NCBI RefSeq assembly: GCF_019977755.1
Contig: NZ_AP025144.1
Location: 3,410,001-3,474,000 of the forward strand
Length of the DNA stretch: 64,000 bases
Source: Vibrio penaeicida
GTDB taxonomy: Bacteria > Pseudomonadota > Gammaproteobacteria > Enterobacterales > Vibrionaceae
Direction: 5' to 3'
Shown here: positions 56,284 through 64,000 of the stretch, one piece after another
How the letters are laid out: the number at the start of each line of letters is the position of its first letter
Position numbering within the stretch: position 1 is the first letter of the stretch
Made by a program: the position numbers and the translations under genes
Notes under the pieces: model-generated
Seen by the model: only the letters and a program-made list of their open reading frames with translations
Database searches by the model: none
What the model was told of the DNA's origin: nothing

Positions 56284-57423
56284 TTACGCTGAGTGCTGTT
56301 TAATTAGTTCGATAAAGTGATCAAATAGTGGCGCTGCATCATGCGGACCAGGGCTTGCTTCTGGGTGCCCTTGGAAACTAAATGCTGGCTTATCTGTGCG
56401 ATGAATACCTTGTAGAGAACCATCGAACAGTGATTTGTGCGTCGCGCGAAGGTTTTCTGGCAATGTCTCTTCATCCGCTGCAAAACCGTGGTTTTGAGAA
56501 GTGATCATAACCACATTGCGATCCAAATCCTTCACTGGATGGTTTGCACCGTGGTGACCAAACTTCATTTTTACAGTTTGTGCACCAGACGCCAGTGCCA
56601 AGATTTGGTGTCCAAGACAGATACCAAAAATTGGAAGACCTTTATCAAGGAAAACTTTAGTTGCTTCAATTGCGTAAGTACATGGCTCTGGGTCACCAGG
56701 ACCATTAGAAAGGAATACGCCATCAGGGTTAAGAGCAAGCACTTCCTCTGCTGATGTTTCAGCAGGCACAACCGTTAAGCGGCAACCGCGGTCGACAAGC
56801 ATACGCAAGATGTTACGCTTTGCACCGAAGTCGTAGGCAACGACGTGGAATGGCAGCTCAGCATCATCTTTCGCTTCCGGAAGACCTCCCGTGAGCGTCC
56901 ACGAACCTTGTTTCCATTGGTACGCTTCTTTTGTTGTAACTTCTTTCGCAAGATCCATACCTTTCAAACCAGGGAACTCTTTTGCTTTAGCAAGAGCCAA
57001 AGCTTCGTCAAGGCTGTTGCCGGCTACAACACAGCCATTTTGAGCACCTTTTTCACGGAGAATACGAGTTAGCTTGCGCGTATCAATATCGGCAATGCCA
57101 ACAATATTTTGTGATTTAAGGTAGTCAGAAAGAGATTGCTCGTTACGGAAATTTGAAGCGATAAGAGGGAGATCGCGAATCACAAGGCCTTGTGCATGAA
57201 TGGAAGAAGATTCTTCGTCTTCGGAATTGGTTCCGGTATTGCCAATGTGAGGATAAGTAAGAGTAACGATTTGTTGAGAATAGGAAGGATCAGTGAGGAT
57301 TTCTTGGTACCCCGTCATCGAGGTGTTAAAGACGACTTCACCAACAGCTGAGCCATCTGCTCCAATGGATTGTCCATGGAACACAGTCCCATCTTCTAGG
57401 ACTAACAGTGCTGACTTACTCAA
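56284..57423 (-). CDS. carA: Carbamoyl-phosphate synthase small subunit
   Basis: The 379-residue glutaminase subunit has an N-terminal CPSase domain ([30 protein letters not shown]) and a class I amidotransferase domain with catalytic Cys in GICLGHQ (near 269) and His-Glu in QGHPEASPG (near 351-359). Length is near E. coli CarA (382). GGAGG lies before the start, which overlaps the nearer of two ARG boxes. It is the first gene of carAB. Confidence 0.98.
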   Translation of the reverse strand: MSKSALLVLEDGTVFHGQSIGADGSAVGEVVFNTSMTGYQEILTDPSYSQQIVTLTYPHIGNTGTNSEDEESSSIHAQGLVIRDLPLIASNFRNEQSLSDYLKSQNIVGIADIDTRKLTRILREKGAQNGCVVAGNSLDEALALAKAKEFPGLKGMDLAKEVTTKEAYQWKQGSWTLTGGLPEAKDDAELPFHVVAYDFGAKRNILRMLVDRGCRLTVVPAETSAEEVLALNPDGVFLSNGPGDPEPCTYAIEATKVFLDKGLPIFGICLGHQILALASGAQTVKMKFGHHGANHPVKDLDRNVVMITSQNHGFAADEETLPENLRATHKSLFDGSLQGIHRTDKPAFSFQGHPEASPGPHDAAPLFDHFIELIKQHSA

Positions 57424-57431
57424 GGCAACCT

Positions 57432-57449
57432 CCAGAATAAAAATGCATT
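57432..57449. promoter_or_regulatory. ARG box 2 (near the carA start)
   Basis: The reverse strand reads AATGCATTTTTATTCTGG, with four mismatches to TNTGAATWWWWATTCANW. It is three bases from the next box, the standard spacing of tandem ArgR sites, and reaches the SD of carA. Confidence 0.6.
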
Positions 57450-57452
57450 AAC

Positions 57453-57470
57453 AGTGTATTTAATTGCAAA
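57453..57470. promoter_or_regulatory. ARG box 1 upstream of carA
   Basis: The reverse strand reads TTTGCAATTAAATACACT, with three mismatches to the ArgR consensus. With the adjacent box it forms a tandem site as at the arginine-controlled P2 promoter of E. coli carAB. Confidence 0.65.
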
Positions 57471-57528
57471 CTCAGCCCTAAATTCGTTATAAAAACGCGC
57501 TTTGGGGGAATTTAGACAAATTGGCGGT

Positions 57529-57557
57529 ATTCTAGTGATCACTGTGATTTGTGTCAA
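57529..57557 (-). promoter_or_regulatory. Strong carAB promoter
   Basis: TTGACA (reverse strand, 57557-57552) and TAGAAT (57534-57529) are spaced by 17 bases. It lies about 60-90 bases upstream of the ARG boxes, like the pyrimidine-controlled P1 of E. coli carAB. The box TTAGGG-N17-TACACT over the ARG boxes could be P2. Confidence 0.78.
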
Positions 57558-57904
57558 CATTCTCAGTAAAAGAAATTTATCATTTGTTTGCTAAAACACA
57601 TTAATTGGTGCAAAAGCCATATAAATCTAACTTATCTCCCTGTAACAATACGCCAAATGAGCATTGTTCATGAAAATTACCTTTATTTAGTAATAAATAT
57701 AAGAAAATTGGTCATAGAGAAAAAGCAAACGATAATACATTGCAAGTTAATGTTCTTTTTAAGTCATTAAGGCAAAAATCAAGCTTAAGATGCTTAAATT
57801 AGAAGATTAACACTGGTAAAACTGGCGTGAAATTTAAGTTTATTTTGCAGGATATAAGTGAAATGAAGGTATGCGCCAGAAGGCTCCAGCGCATAAATAT
57901 TTAA

Positions 57905-58744
<840 letters not shown>

Positions 58745-58825
58745 TCAATGTAACGTAAAGGCTCGAAAGTTACCACAGTTAAACAAGGTTTATTCTTTGT
58801 ACAAGACAGTAAAGTAGATAGATAC

Positions 58826-58853
58826 AAAAAGAGCCGCGACTGCGGCTCTTTTG
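58826..58853. terminator. Terminator after secA
   Basis: AAAAAGAGCCGC/GCGGCTCTTTT with a short loop lies 16 bases past the secA stop. On the reverse strand it is followed by TTTTTG. Confidence 0.9.
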
Positions 58854-58868
58854 GGAGAGAGGGAAGAA

Positions 58869-61592
58869 TTAAATCTTACCGTGACACTGCTTAAACTTCT
58901 TACCACTGCCACATGGGCAAGGTTCGTTGCGCCCGACTTTACGCTCTTCGCGTTGAGTAGGTTGCTGACTGGCTTCTTCTTGCTCACCATCAGAAAGCGG
59001 GTTTTCAGCTTGTTGATGCTGGAACTGCTGACGTCGTGCGGCTTCTTCTGCCTGTGCACGGCGTTGAGCTTCCATACGCTCCACTTCTTCTTCCTGTTGA
59101 ACGCGAACTTTGCTGAGCACAGTAATCACATCAATTTTGAGTGAGTCCAGCAAACCTTCGAACAATTCAAACGACTCACGTTTGTATTCTTGTTTCGGGT
59201 TCTTCTGTGCATAGCCGCGTAAATGAATACCTTGGCGGAGGTGATCCATCGCAGCAAGGTGTTCTTTCCATAATGTATCAAGAGTCTGAAGCATCACGGA
59301 CTTTTCAAAGTTACGTAGGATATTCTCTCCCACCACTTTTTCTTTCTCTTTGTACGTCTCAACTGCCGTATCAAGAATCTTCTCGCGAAGCGCCTCTTCG
59401 TATAACTTGTCGTCTTCATCAAGCCAAGCTTGGAGCGGTATGGTTAAATCAAAATCTGCTTTTAGGCGATCTTCAAGACCTTTCACATCCCACATATCTT
59501 CTAAAGACTGAGGTGGAATGTATTCACTAATTACGATGTCGAATACATCTGTGCGGTTTTGTTCAATCATGTCGCTGATGTCTTCAGCACTCATGAGCTC
59601 GTCACGCAACTCGTAGACAACTTTACGTTGATCGTTCGCAACATCATCGAATTCAAGAAGCTGCTTACGAATATCGAAGTTACGACCTTCAACTTTACGC
59701 TGTGCTTTCTCGATAGAACGAGACAACATTTTACTTTCAATCGCTTCACCTTCTTCCATACCACTTTGGATAAGGCTCGCCATGCGATCAGAAGTAAAGA
59801 TACGTAGCAGTGAATCTTCCATCGATAGGTAGAAGCGTGATGAACCTGCATCACCTTGACGACCAGATCGACCACGCAGCTGGTTATCAATACGGCGAGA
59901 TTCATGACGCTCAGTACCGATAATATGTAAACCACCAGCTTCAAGTACTTTGTCGTGTACTTCTTTCCAATCCGCTTTAATTTGATCTATCTGCTCTTGA
60001 GAAGGGTTGTCCAGTTGCTCCAGCTTCGCTTGCCAGCTACCACCTAGTACGATATCGGTACCACGACCCGCCATGTTGGTCGCAATGGTCACCGCACCAG
60101 GAGTACCAGCTTGAGCAACAATTTCCGCTTCTTTTTCGTGGAACTTAGCGTTCAGTACATTGTGCTTAACCTTGGCATTCTTCAGCGCGTTTGAAAGCAG
60201 CTCTGACTTTTCAATAGACACCGTACCAACCAAAGATGGCTGACCTTTTGCAGCACGCTCTTTGATGTCTTCAATGATCGCATTGAACTTCTCAGTTTCA
60301 GTACGGTACACCACATCTGGCATATCATCACGGATCATTGGTTTGTTGGTTGGAATAACAACGGTTTCCAAACCATAAATTGACTGGAATTCAAACGCTT
60401 CGGTATCCGCAGTACCTGTCATGCCCGACAGTTTTTCGTATAGGCGGAAGAAATTCTGGAATGTGATAGACGCGAGCGTCTGGTTTTCATTTTGAATTTT
60501 AACACCTTCTTTTGCTTCTACCGCTTGATGCAAACCTTCAGACCAACGACGACCAGGCATTGTACGACCTGTATGCTCATCGACTATCACAACTTCATCA
60601 TCTTCATTGACGATGTAGTCCACATTACGCTCAAACAAAACGTGAGCGCGCAGTGCTGCATTTACATGGTGAAGTAGGCTTATATTGGTTGGAGAATAAA
60701 GCGTATCGCCCTCATCCATCAAACCGTTCTTAATCATCAACTCTTCAACAAACTCCTGACCATTTTCAGTCAGGTGAACCTGCTTGGATTTTTCATCCAG
60801 AGTGTAGTGCCCATCACCACGGTACTCTTCTGTGTCTTCCTTCTCTTGGCGAACAAGGTTAGGAATCAGAGTGTTAATACGAGTGTAAAGATCTGAGCTA
60901 TCTTCAGCAGGACCAGAGATGATAAGTGGGGTACGCGCTTCATCAATAAGAATGGAATCCACCTCATCGACAACTGCAAAGAAACGCTCTCGCTGCACAC
61001 GGTCTTCATCTCTGAAAGCCATGTTGTCGCGTAAGTAATCGAAACCAAACTCGTTATTCGTTCCGTAAAGAATATCCGCTTGATAGGCTTCTTTTTTTGC
61101 TAACGGAGGCATATTCGGTACGTTAACGCCTACCGTCATACCAAGGAATTCGAAAAGTGGGCGGTTTGTTTCTGCATCACGAGATGCTAAGTAATCATTC
61201 ACCGTTACAATGTGCACGCCCTTACTAGGAAGCGCGTTAAGGTAAGCTGGAAGAGTTGCGGTTAAGGTTTTACCTTCACCCGTACGCATTTCAGCAATCT
61301 GACCATTGTTAAGGACCATACCGCCAATGAGCTGCACATCGAAGTGACGCATACCAAAAACACGCTTAGATGCTTCTCGTACTGTAGCAAATGCTTCCGG
61401 AAGTAAACTGTCTAGAGAATCGCCTTTTTCTAGGCGCTCGCGAAACTCTACTGTTTTCGCTTTCAGTTCTTCATCAGATAATGTTTCAAATTCTGGTTCG
61501 TAATTATTAATTTCTTTGACTATTTTTCGCAGACGACGCAGAGTTCGATCGTTGCGGCTGCCAATTACTTTTGTCAGTAGCTTAGTTATCAT
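58869..61592 (-). CDS. secA: Preprotein translocase ATPase SecA
   Basis: The 907-residue motor drives unfolded preproteins through SecYEG. It shows the DEAD-type core (Walker [11 protein letters not shown] near 103-112, Walker [16 protein letters not shown] near 209-223), the preprotein cross-linking and arm regions, motif [19 protein letters not shown], and a zinc-binding C-terminus [13 protein letters not shown] that contacts SecB and lipids. Length is near E. coli SecA (901). Unlike in enterics, no SecM-like ORF precedes it; the gene upstream is divergent dciA. Confidence 0.98.
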   Translation of the reverse strand: MITKLLTKVIGSRNDRTLRRLRKIVKEINNYEPEFETLSDEELKAKTVEFRERLEKGDSLDSLLPEAFATVREASKRVFGMRHFDVQLIGGMVLNNGQIAEMRTGEGKTLTATLPAYLNALPSKGVHIVTVNDYLASRDAETNRPLFEFLGMTVGVNVPNMPPLAKKEAYQADILYGTNNEFGFDYLRDNMAFRDEDRVQRERFFAVVDEVDSILIDEARTPLIISGPAEDSSDLYTRINTLIPNLVRQEKEDTEEYRGDGHYTLDEKSKQVHLTENGQEFVEELMIKNGLMDEGDTLYSPTNISLLHHVNAALRAHVLFERNVDYIVNEDDEVVIVDEHTGRTMPGRRWSEGLHQAVEAKEGVKIQNENQTLASITFQNFFRLYEKLSGMTGTADTEAFEFQSIYGLETVVIPTNKPMIRDDMPDVVYRTETEKFNAIIEDIKERAAKGQPSLVGTVSIEKSELLSNALKNAKVKHNVLNAKFHEKEAEIVAQAGTPGAVTIATNMAGRGTDIVLGGSWQAKLEQLDNPSQEQIDQIKADWKEVHDKVLEAGGLHIIGTERHESRRIDNQLRGRSGRQGDAGSSRFYLSMEDSLLRIFTSDRMASLIQSGMEEGEAIESKMLSRSIEKAQRKVEGRNFDIRKQLLEFDDVANDQRKVVYELRDELMSAEDISDMIEQNRTDVFDIVISEYIPPQSLEDMWDVKGLEDRLKADFDLTIPLQAWLDEDDKLYEEALREKILDTAVETYKEKEKVVGENILRNFEKSVMLQTLDTLWKEHLAAMDHLRQGIHLRGYAQKNPKQEYKRESFELFEGLLDSLKIDVITVLSKVRVQQEEEVERMEAQRRAQAEEAARRQQFQHQQAENPLSDGEQEEASQQPTQREERKVGRNEPCPCGSGKKFKQCHGKI

Positions 61593-61958
61593 TTTCAGTG
61601 AATCTCTCTGTTTAGATCGTGCTCGATCTATCCTTGTAACTTTCAGTCTCTACCAGTTCCAAACTAAGAATACTGAGATACATCATGTTTGTAAGAATAT
61701 TGAGGCGGCACCTTTGATTTTCAAGCGCCAATCTTAATTTTCAAATTTGCCTCGTATATTAAGTGATTATCAAATTGACAACCATGGGTATTAGCAATTG
61801 TTTGAGACAGGTTTAGAAATTTTCGATGTTCGGACAATAATCCCCCAGAAATTTTCGACGCTGAAGCAGAAAGTTACCCAAAGGCTTGGTATTCAAAGGT
61901 CACTGCTCTACACTCTCGAATTAAGGAAGTCTCGGAATACAGTAGTGAGGAGATGGCG
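61593..61958. other. Divergent secA-dciA intergenic region
   Basis: The 366 bases hold the promoters of both genes. A short open frame at 61798-61983 is not supported by an RBS or by composition. No SecM-like arrest peptide was found. Confidence 0.5.
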
Positions 61959-62423
61959 ATGCGCGATCACAGACCGACACTGACAAATGATCTTCTTGAA
62001 TCTCAACAGCTAAGTAAAATTCAAGAACATGCGAAACAGATCAATGAACTAAATAAGCTATTAAAATCTCTATTACCCGCAAGCTTACTGGAGCATTGTC
62101 GAGCGGCTAACATAAAGGATAACCACTTGGTCATCGAAGTTGCCAGCGCTTCCGTACAAATGAAACTGAATTATGATCGTTTACACTTATTGACTCAGCT
62201 TCGCCAGCAAGGGTACGCAAAACTGATGGGGGTTCAAATTCGAATAAATCCGTCACTTTATCGAGGGCAAGATATGTCCGATCCGGATCCCGAATGGCAG
62301 GAAGTTCCCGTTTCAGAGGTCGCAGCTGAGTTCTTAATTGCAACAGCAAATATGCCTAACGCCACACCCAAAGTGAAACAAAGGCTAGAAAACATTGCCA
62401 ATTTGGCGAAAAAGAAAAAATAG
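61959..62423 (+). CDS. dciA: DciA-family (DUF721) replicative helicase loading protein
   Basis: The 154-residue protein is the DUF721/DciA type that helps load DnaB in most bacteria lacking DnaC. ATG 61959 lies six bases after GAGGAG; an ATG two codons earlier touches the RBS and is less likely. The conserved fold region runs LNKLLKSLLPASLLEHCRAA (about 30-50) and then LVIEVASASVQMKLNYDRLHLLTQLR. The C-terminal half is a less conserved tail rich in charged residues. It is divergent from secA, as in V. cholerae. It is followed by the terminator that an IS has entered. Confidence 0.9.
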   Translation: MRDHRPTLTNDLLESQQLSKIQEHAKQINELNKLLKSLLPASLLEHCRAANIKDNHLVIEVASASVQMKLNYDRLHLLTQLRQQGYAKLMGVQIRINPSLYRGQDMSDPDPEWQEVPVSEVAAEFLIATANMPNATPKVKQRLENIANLAKKKK

Positions 62424-62493
62424 CCTAACACTAGAAATAAGAAAATTTGAGAAATAAGACAATTGGCAGCAAATAAATTCTGGTTTTCAAAAA

Positions 62494-62510
62494 CAAAAAA
62501 ACCAGACTAG
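62494..62510 (+). terminator. Left half of a terminator split by an IS (includes target duplication)
   Basis: AAAAAACCAGA followed by CTAG is the left arm. Joined to 63941-63954 without the element it would read as a 13-base stem AAAAAAACCAGAC/GTCTGGTTTTTTT with a TAGT loop. A second, local stem with TCTGGTTTT at 62480-62488 is still possible after the insertion. Confidence 0.8.
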
Positions 62511-62541
62511 TGAAGTGACCCCATAAAGTTGGACATTTCTG

Positions 62542-63342
62542 TTAAGCGGCTTTTAAGGCCTGATTTCGATATTCCGTCGGAGTCCGGCCTTTTAGTTTCA
62601 CCTTGATGCGTTTCGTATTGTAATACTCGATGTATTCGTCAATATGTGCGATTAAGTCATCGGCATCTTCAAAGTGCTGATTATGGTACATTTCTGTTTT
62701 CAGTAAGGCAAAGAAGTTCTCTGCTACTGCGTTATCTAAGCAGTTTCCTTTTCGTGACATACTTTGAGTTAATCCCCGTTCAGCGAGAGTTTGCTGATAC
62801 TTCCTATGCCTATATTGCCAACCTTGATCGCTATGCACTATGGGCTTAGCGTCTTTAGCTAAGGTCGCAACCGCCTCAGTCAGCATGTCAGTAACCAGAG
62901 GTAAACACGCATTTTTAGCAACCCTGTAAGCGACAACTTCTTGAGTAAACAGATCAACAATTGGTGATAGATACACCTTTTGTTGTTGAACTTTAAACTC
63001 AGTGACATCAGTTACCCATTTTTCATCAGGCTTCGTTGCATTGAAGTCCCGTTCAAGTACATTTGGAGCGGTTGTCCCAGCATCTCCTTTGTAAGAGCTG
63101 TACCGCTTAGGTCTGACCGTTGATTTCAAGCCTAGTAACCCCATTAGACGTTGAACTGTCTTATGGTTAAGCATGACGCCCTGTCTCCTTAACTCTAAAT
63201 GAATACGACGATAGCCATATCTCCCTTTATGGTCATGATATATTTTCTCAATTAACCGTTTTTCATCTTGATAGCTTTCGATGGCGTTGTTCGACTGCGC
63301 ATGATAATAGAAGCTACTTCTTGCTAACTTAAGAGCATGCAA
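62542..63342 (-). CDS. IS150-type transposase OrfB
   Basis: The 266-residue integrase core shows an HTH_21-like start (ARSSFYYHAQ, GRYGYRRIHLELRRQG) and the rve DDE residues in WVTDVTEFKVQQQKVYLSPIVD, HSDQGWQYRH and NCLDNAVAENFFALLKTEMY. The ORF opens at TTG 63342, but the frame is open upstream to the slippery run at 63390-63395. It is normally made as OrfAB by -1 frameshift. Confidence 0.93.
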   Translation of the reverse strand: MHALKLARSSFYYHAQSNNAIESYQDEKRLIEKIYHDHKGRYGYRRIHLELRRQGVMLNHKTVQRLMGLLGLKSTVRPKRYSSYKGDAGTTAPNVLERDFNATKPDEKWVTDVTEFKVQQQKVYLSPIVDLFTQEVVAYRVAKNACLPLVTDMLTEAVATLAKDAKPIVHSDQGWQYRHRKYQQTLAERGLTQSMSRKGNCLDNAVAENFFALLKTEMYHNQHFEDADDLIAHIDEYIEYYNTKRIKVKLKGRTPTEYRNQALKAA

Positions 63343-63380
63343 GAGATGTTGCTGTAGATATCGATTTTTAAGAGCTAGAA

Positions 63381-63890
63381 CTACTTTCGTTTTTTCTTTG
63401 TTCGACGATGTTTCTCCTGTTCCAGCTCCTCTAACTTTTTTAGGACAGCATTCTCTGCTCGCAAGTACGCTAACTCCTCTTTGAGCTCTTCCAGTGTTTT
63501 CTCGTCATCGCTCTTGTTTTGAATAAAAGGGTGCCTACTCATTACGGGTCGTCCTCTGCTACGTTCAAGCCCCTGAAAGCCATCTCTTTCGTACTGTTTG
63601 AGCCAAACAGCGATTGTGCCAGGGGAAGAAAAGTTTAAAACCGCACTAGTGTGACTGATAGACCAACCATTCGTCCACATATGAGTTAAAGCTTGCAGTT
63701 TAGTTTGCGCATTTTTTGCAAAACTATGAGGCATAAATGCCTGAGAGCCATGAATATCGAATACTTGTGCCCAGTAACGTATTTGACGCGATGGTATGGA
63801 ATGAAGGCGAGAAAGCTCCTGAGATGAGCTTTCGCCTTGTAGGTATTGTTTCGCTATTGAGCATTTCAATGCTCGGTTGTATTTGGACAT
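63381..63890 (-). CDS. IS150-type transposase OrfA
   Basis: The 169-residue protein starts at ATG 63890 (MSKYNRALKCSIAKQYLQG). The open frame continues upstream through the terminal repeat into chromosomal DNA, but the internal ATG fits the family. It has two HTH motifs (SSQELSRLHSIPSRQIRYWAQ and ISHTSAVLNFSSPGTIAVWLKQY) and a leucine-rich coiled coil (EELKEELAYLRAENAVLKKLEELEQE). It ends TKKKRK at the A6 run used for frameshifting. Confidence 0.93.
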   Translation of the reverse strand: MSKYNRALKCSIAKQYLQGESSSQELSRLHSIPSRQIRYWAQVFDIHGSQAFMPHSFAKNAQTKLQALTHMWTNGWSISHTSAVLNFSSPGTIAVWLKQYERDGFQGLERSRGRPVMSRHPFIQNKSDDEKTLEELKEELAYLRAENAVLKKLEELEQEKHRRTKKKRK

Positions 63891-63936
63891 AAAAAGACCC
63901 CCAATAATTGGTGTCCAACTATTGGGGGTCAGTTCA

Positions 63937-63954
63937 CTAGTGTCTGGTTTTTTT
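63937..63954 (+). terminator. Right half of the IS-split terminator
   Basis: CTAG (target duplication) is followed by TGTCTGGTTTTTTT, the right arm and T-run. After the insertion it has its complement 1.4 kb away. The remaining 46 bases of the window hold no recognisable gene. Confidence 0.8.
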
Positions 63955-64000
63955 AATTCTTTATGTTCGCTTCTACGCGAGAACCATATTAGGTTCACCG

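Larger units (their letters stand above)
57424..57904. other. carA-dapB intergenic region
   Basis: The 481 bases hold the carAB promoter and ARG boxes at the left; the right part (about 57590-57900) is AT-rich without recognisable gene, terminator or RNA. Confidence 0.5.
62511..63936 (-). mobile_element. IS150-subgroup IS3-family insertion sequence, 1426 bp
   Basis: The ends TGAAGTGACCCC...AGTTGGACA and, inverted, TGAACTGACCCC...AGTTGGACA match the IS150 subgroup. It is flanked by direct CTAG repeats at 62507-62510 and 63937-63940. It carries complete orfA and orfB with an A6 slippery run between them, so it looks intact. It lies in a terminator loop. Confidence 0.93.

Noticed and set aside
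61798..61983. A 61-residue ORF upstream of dciA as a SecM/VemP-like arrest peptide for secA
   Set aside because: It points away from secA, has no RBS and no hydrophobic signal region.

Overview
This window is a piece of a Vibrio chromosome; the Harveyi clade is the likeliest home, but that is inference. The support is the gene content and order: arcA and arcB close together, two complete glutamate synthases side by side, tnaC-tnaA-tnaB, ovoA, the mtnN-cbiB-btuF-yadS run, carAB-dapB-secA-dciA, and small proteins typical of Vibrionaceae (DUF3545, DUF3293). Most of it is ordinary core genome with clean Rho-independent terminators. No rRNA, tRNA, CRISPR array or prophage was seen.

Layout. 1-4.7 kb: yaaA (cut by the window edge), a Na+/alanine symporter with a structured leader, a DUF3545 protein, a hemerythrin, ung and a 43-residue small ORF. 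4.7-6.4 kb: nfo and grcA, the latter behind tandem FNR sites. 6.4-11.4 kb: the thrLABC operon with leader peptide and attenuator. 11.6-20 kb: an outer-membrane-type protein, an RraA/HMG-aldolase-like protein, DUF3293, arcA, a lipoprotein plus arcB, a diguanylate cyclase and yhcC. 20.5-32.8 kb: two gltBD pairs of different lineages. 32.9-37.8 kb: two lipoproteins, then mtnN, cbiB, btuF and yadS. 37.8-40 kb: a three-gene redox operon (questin-oxidase-like, VOC, flavodoxin-like) behind two matching palindromic operators. 40.2-43.5 kb: the tryptophanase operon, ending in a truncated ridA. 43.6-49.6 kb: ovoA, a ModF-like ABC protein, psuK and psuG.

Accessory part. From 49.6 to 53 kb the DNA is AT-rich and disturbed. 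A peptidoglycan-binding, cysteine-amidase-like protein without a signal peptide is followed at once by a small exported protein, which looks like a peptidoglycan-targeting toxin with periplasmic immunity (type VI secretion style). Next come a start-less coding fragment and a membrane-protein gene split by an IS3-family element. Core genes resume with carBA, dapB, secA and dciA. At the right edge an IS150-type element sits exactly in the loop of a strong Rho-independent terminator, with a CTAG duplication.

Regulation visible in the sequence ties much of this to oxygen and nitrogen: FNR boxes at grcA and in the arcA upstream region, the ArcB/ArcA pair itself (with Tyr in place of the redox cysteine Cys241 of E. 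coli ArcB), attenuation of thr, tandem ARG boxes at carAB, and a TnaC leader peptide that lacks the usual critical proline.
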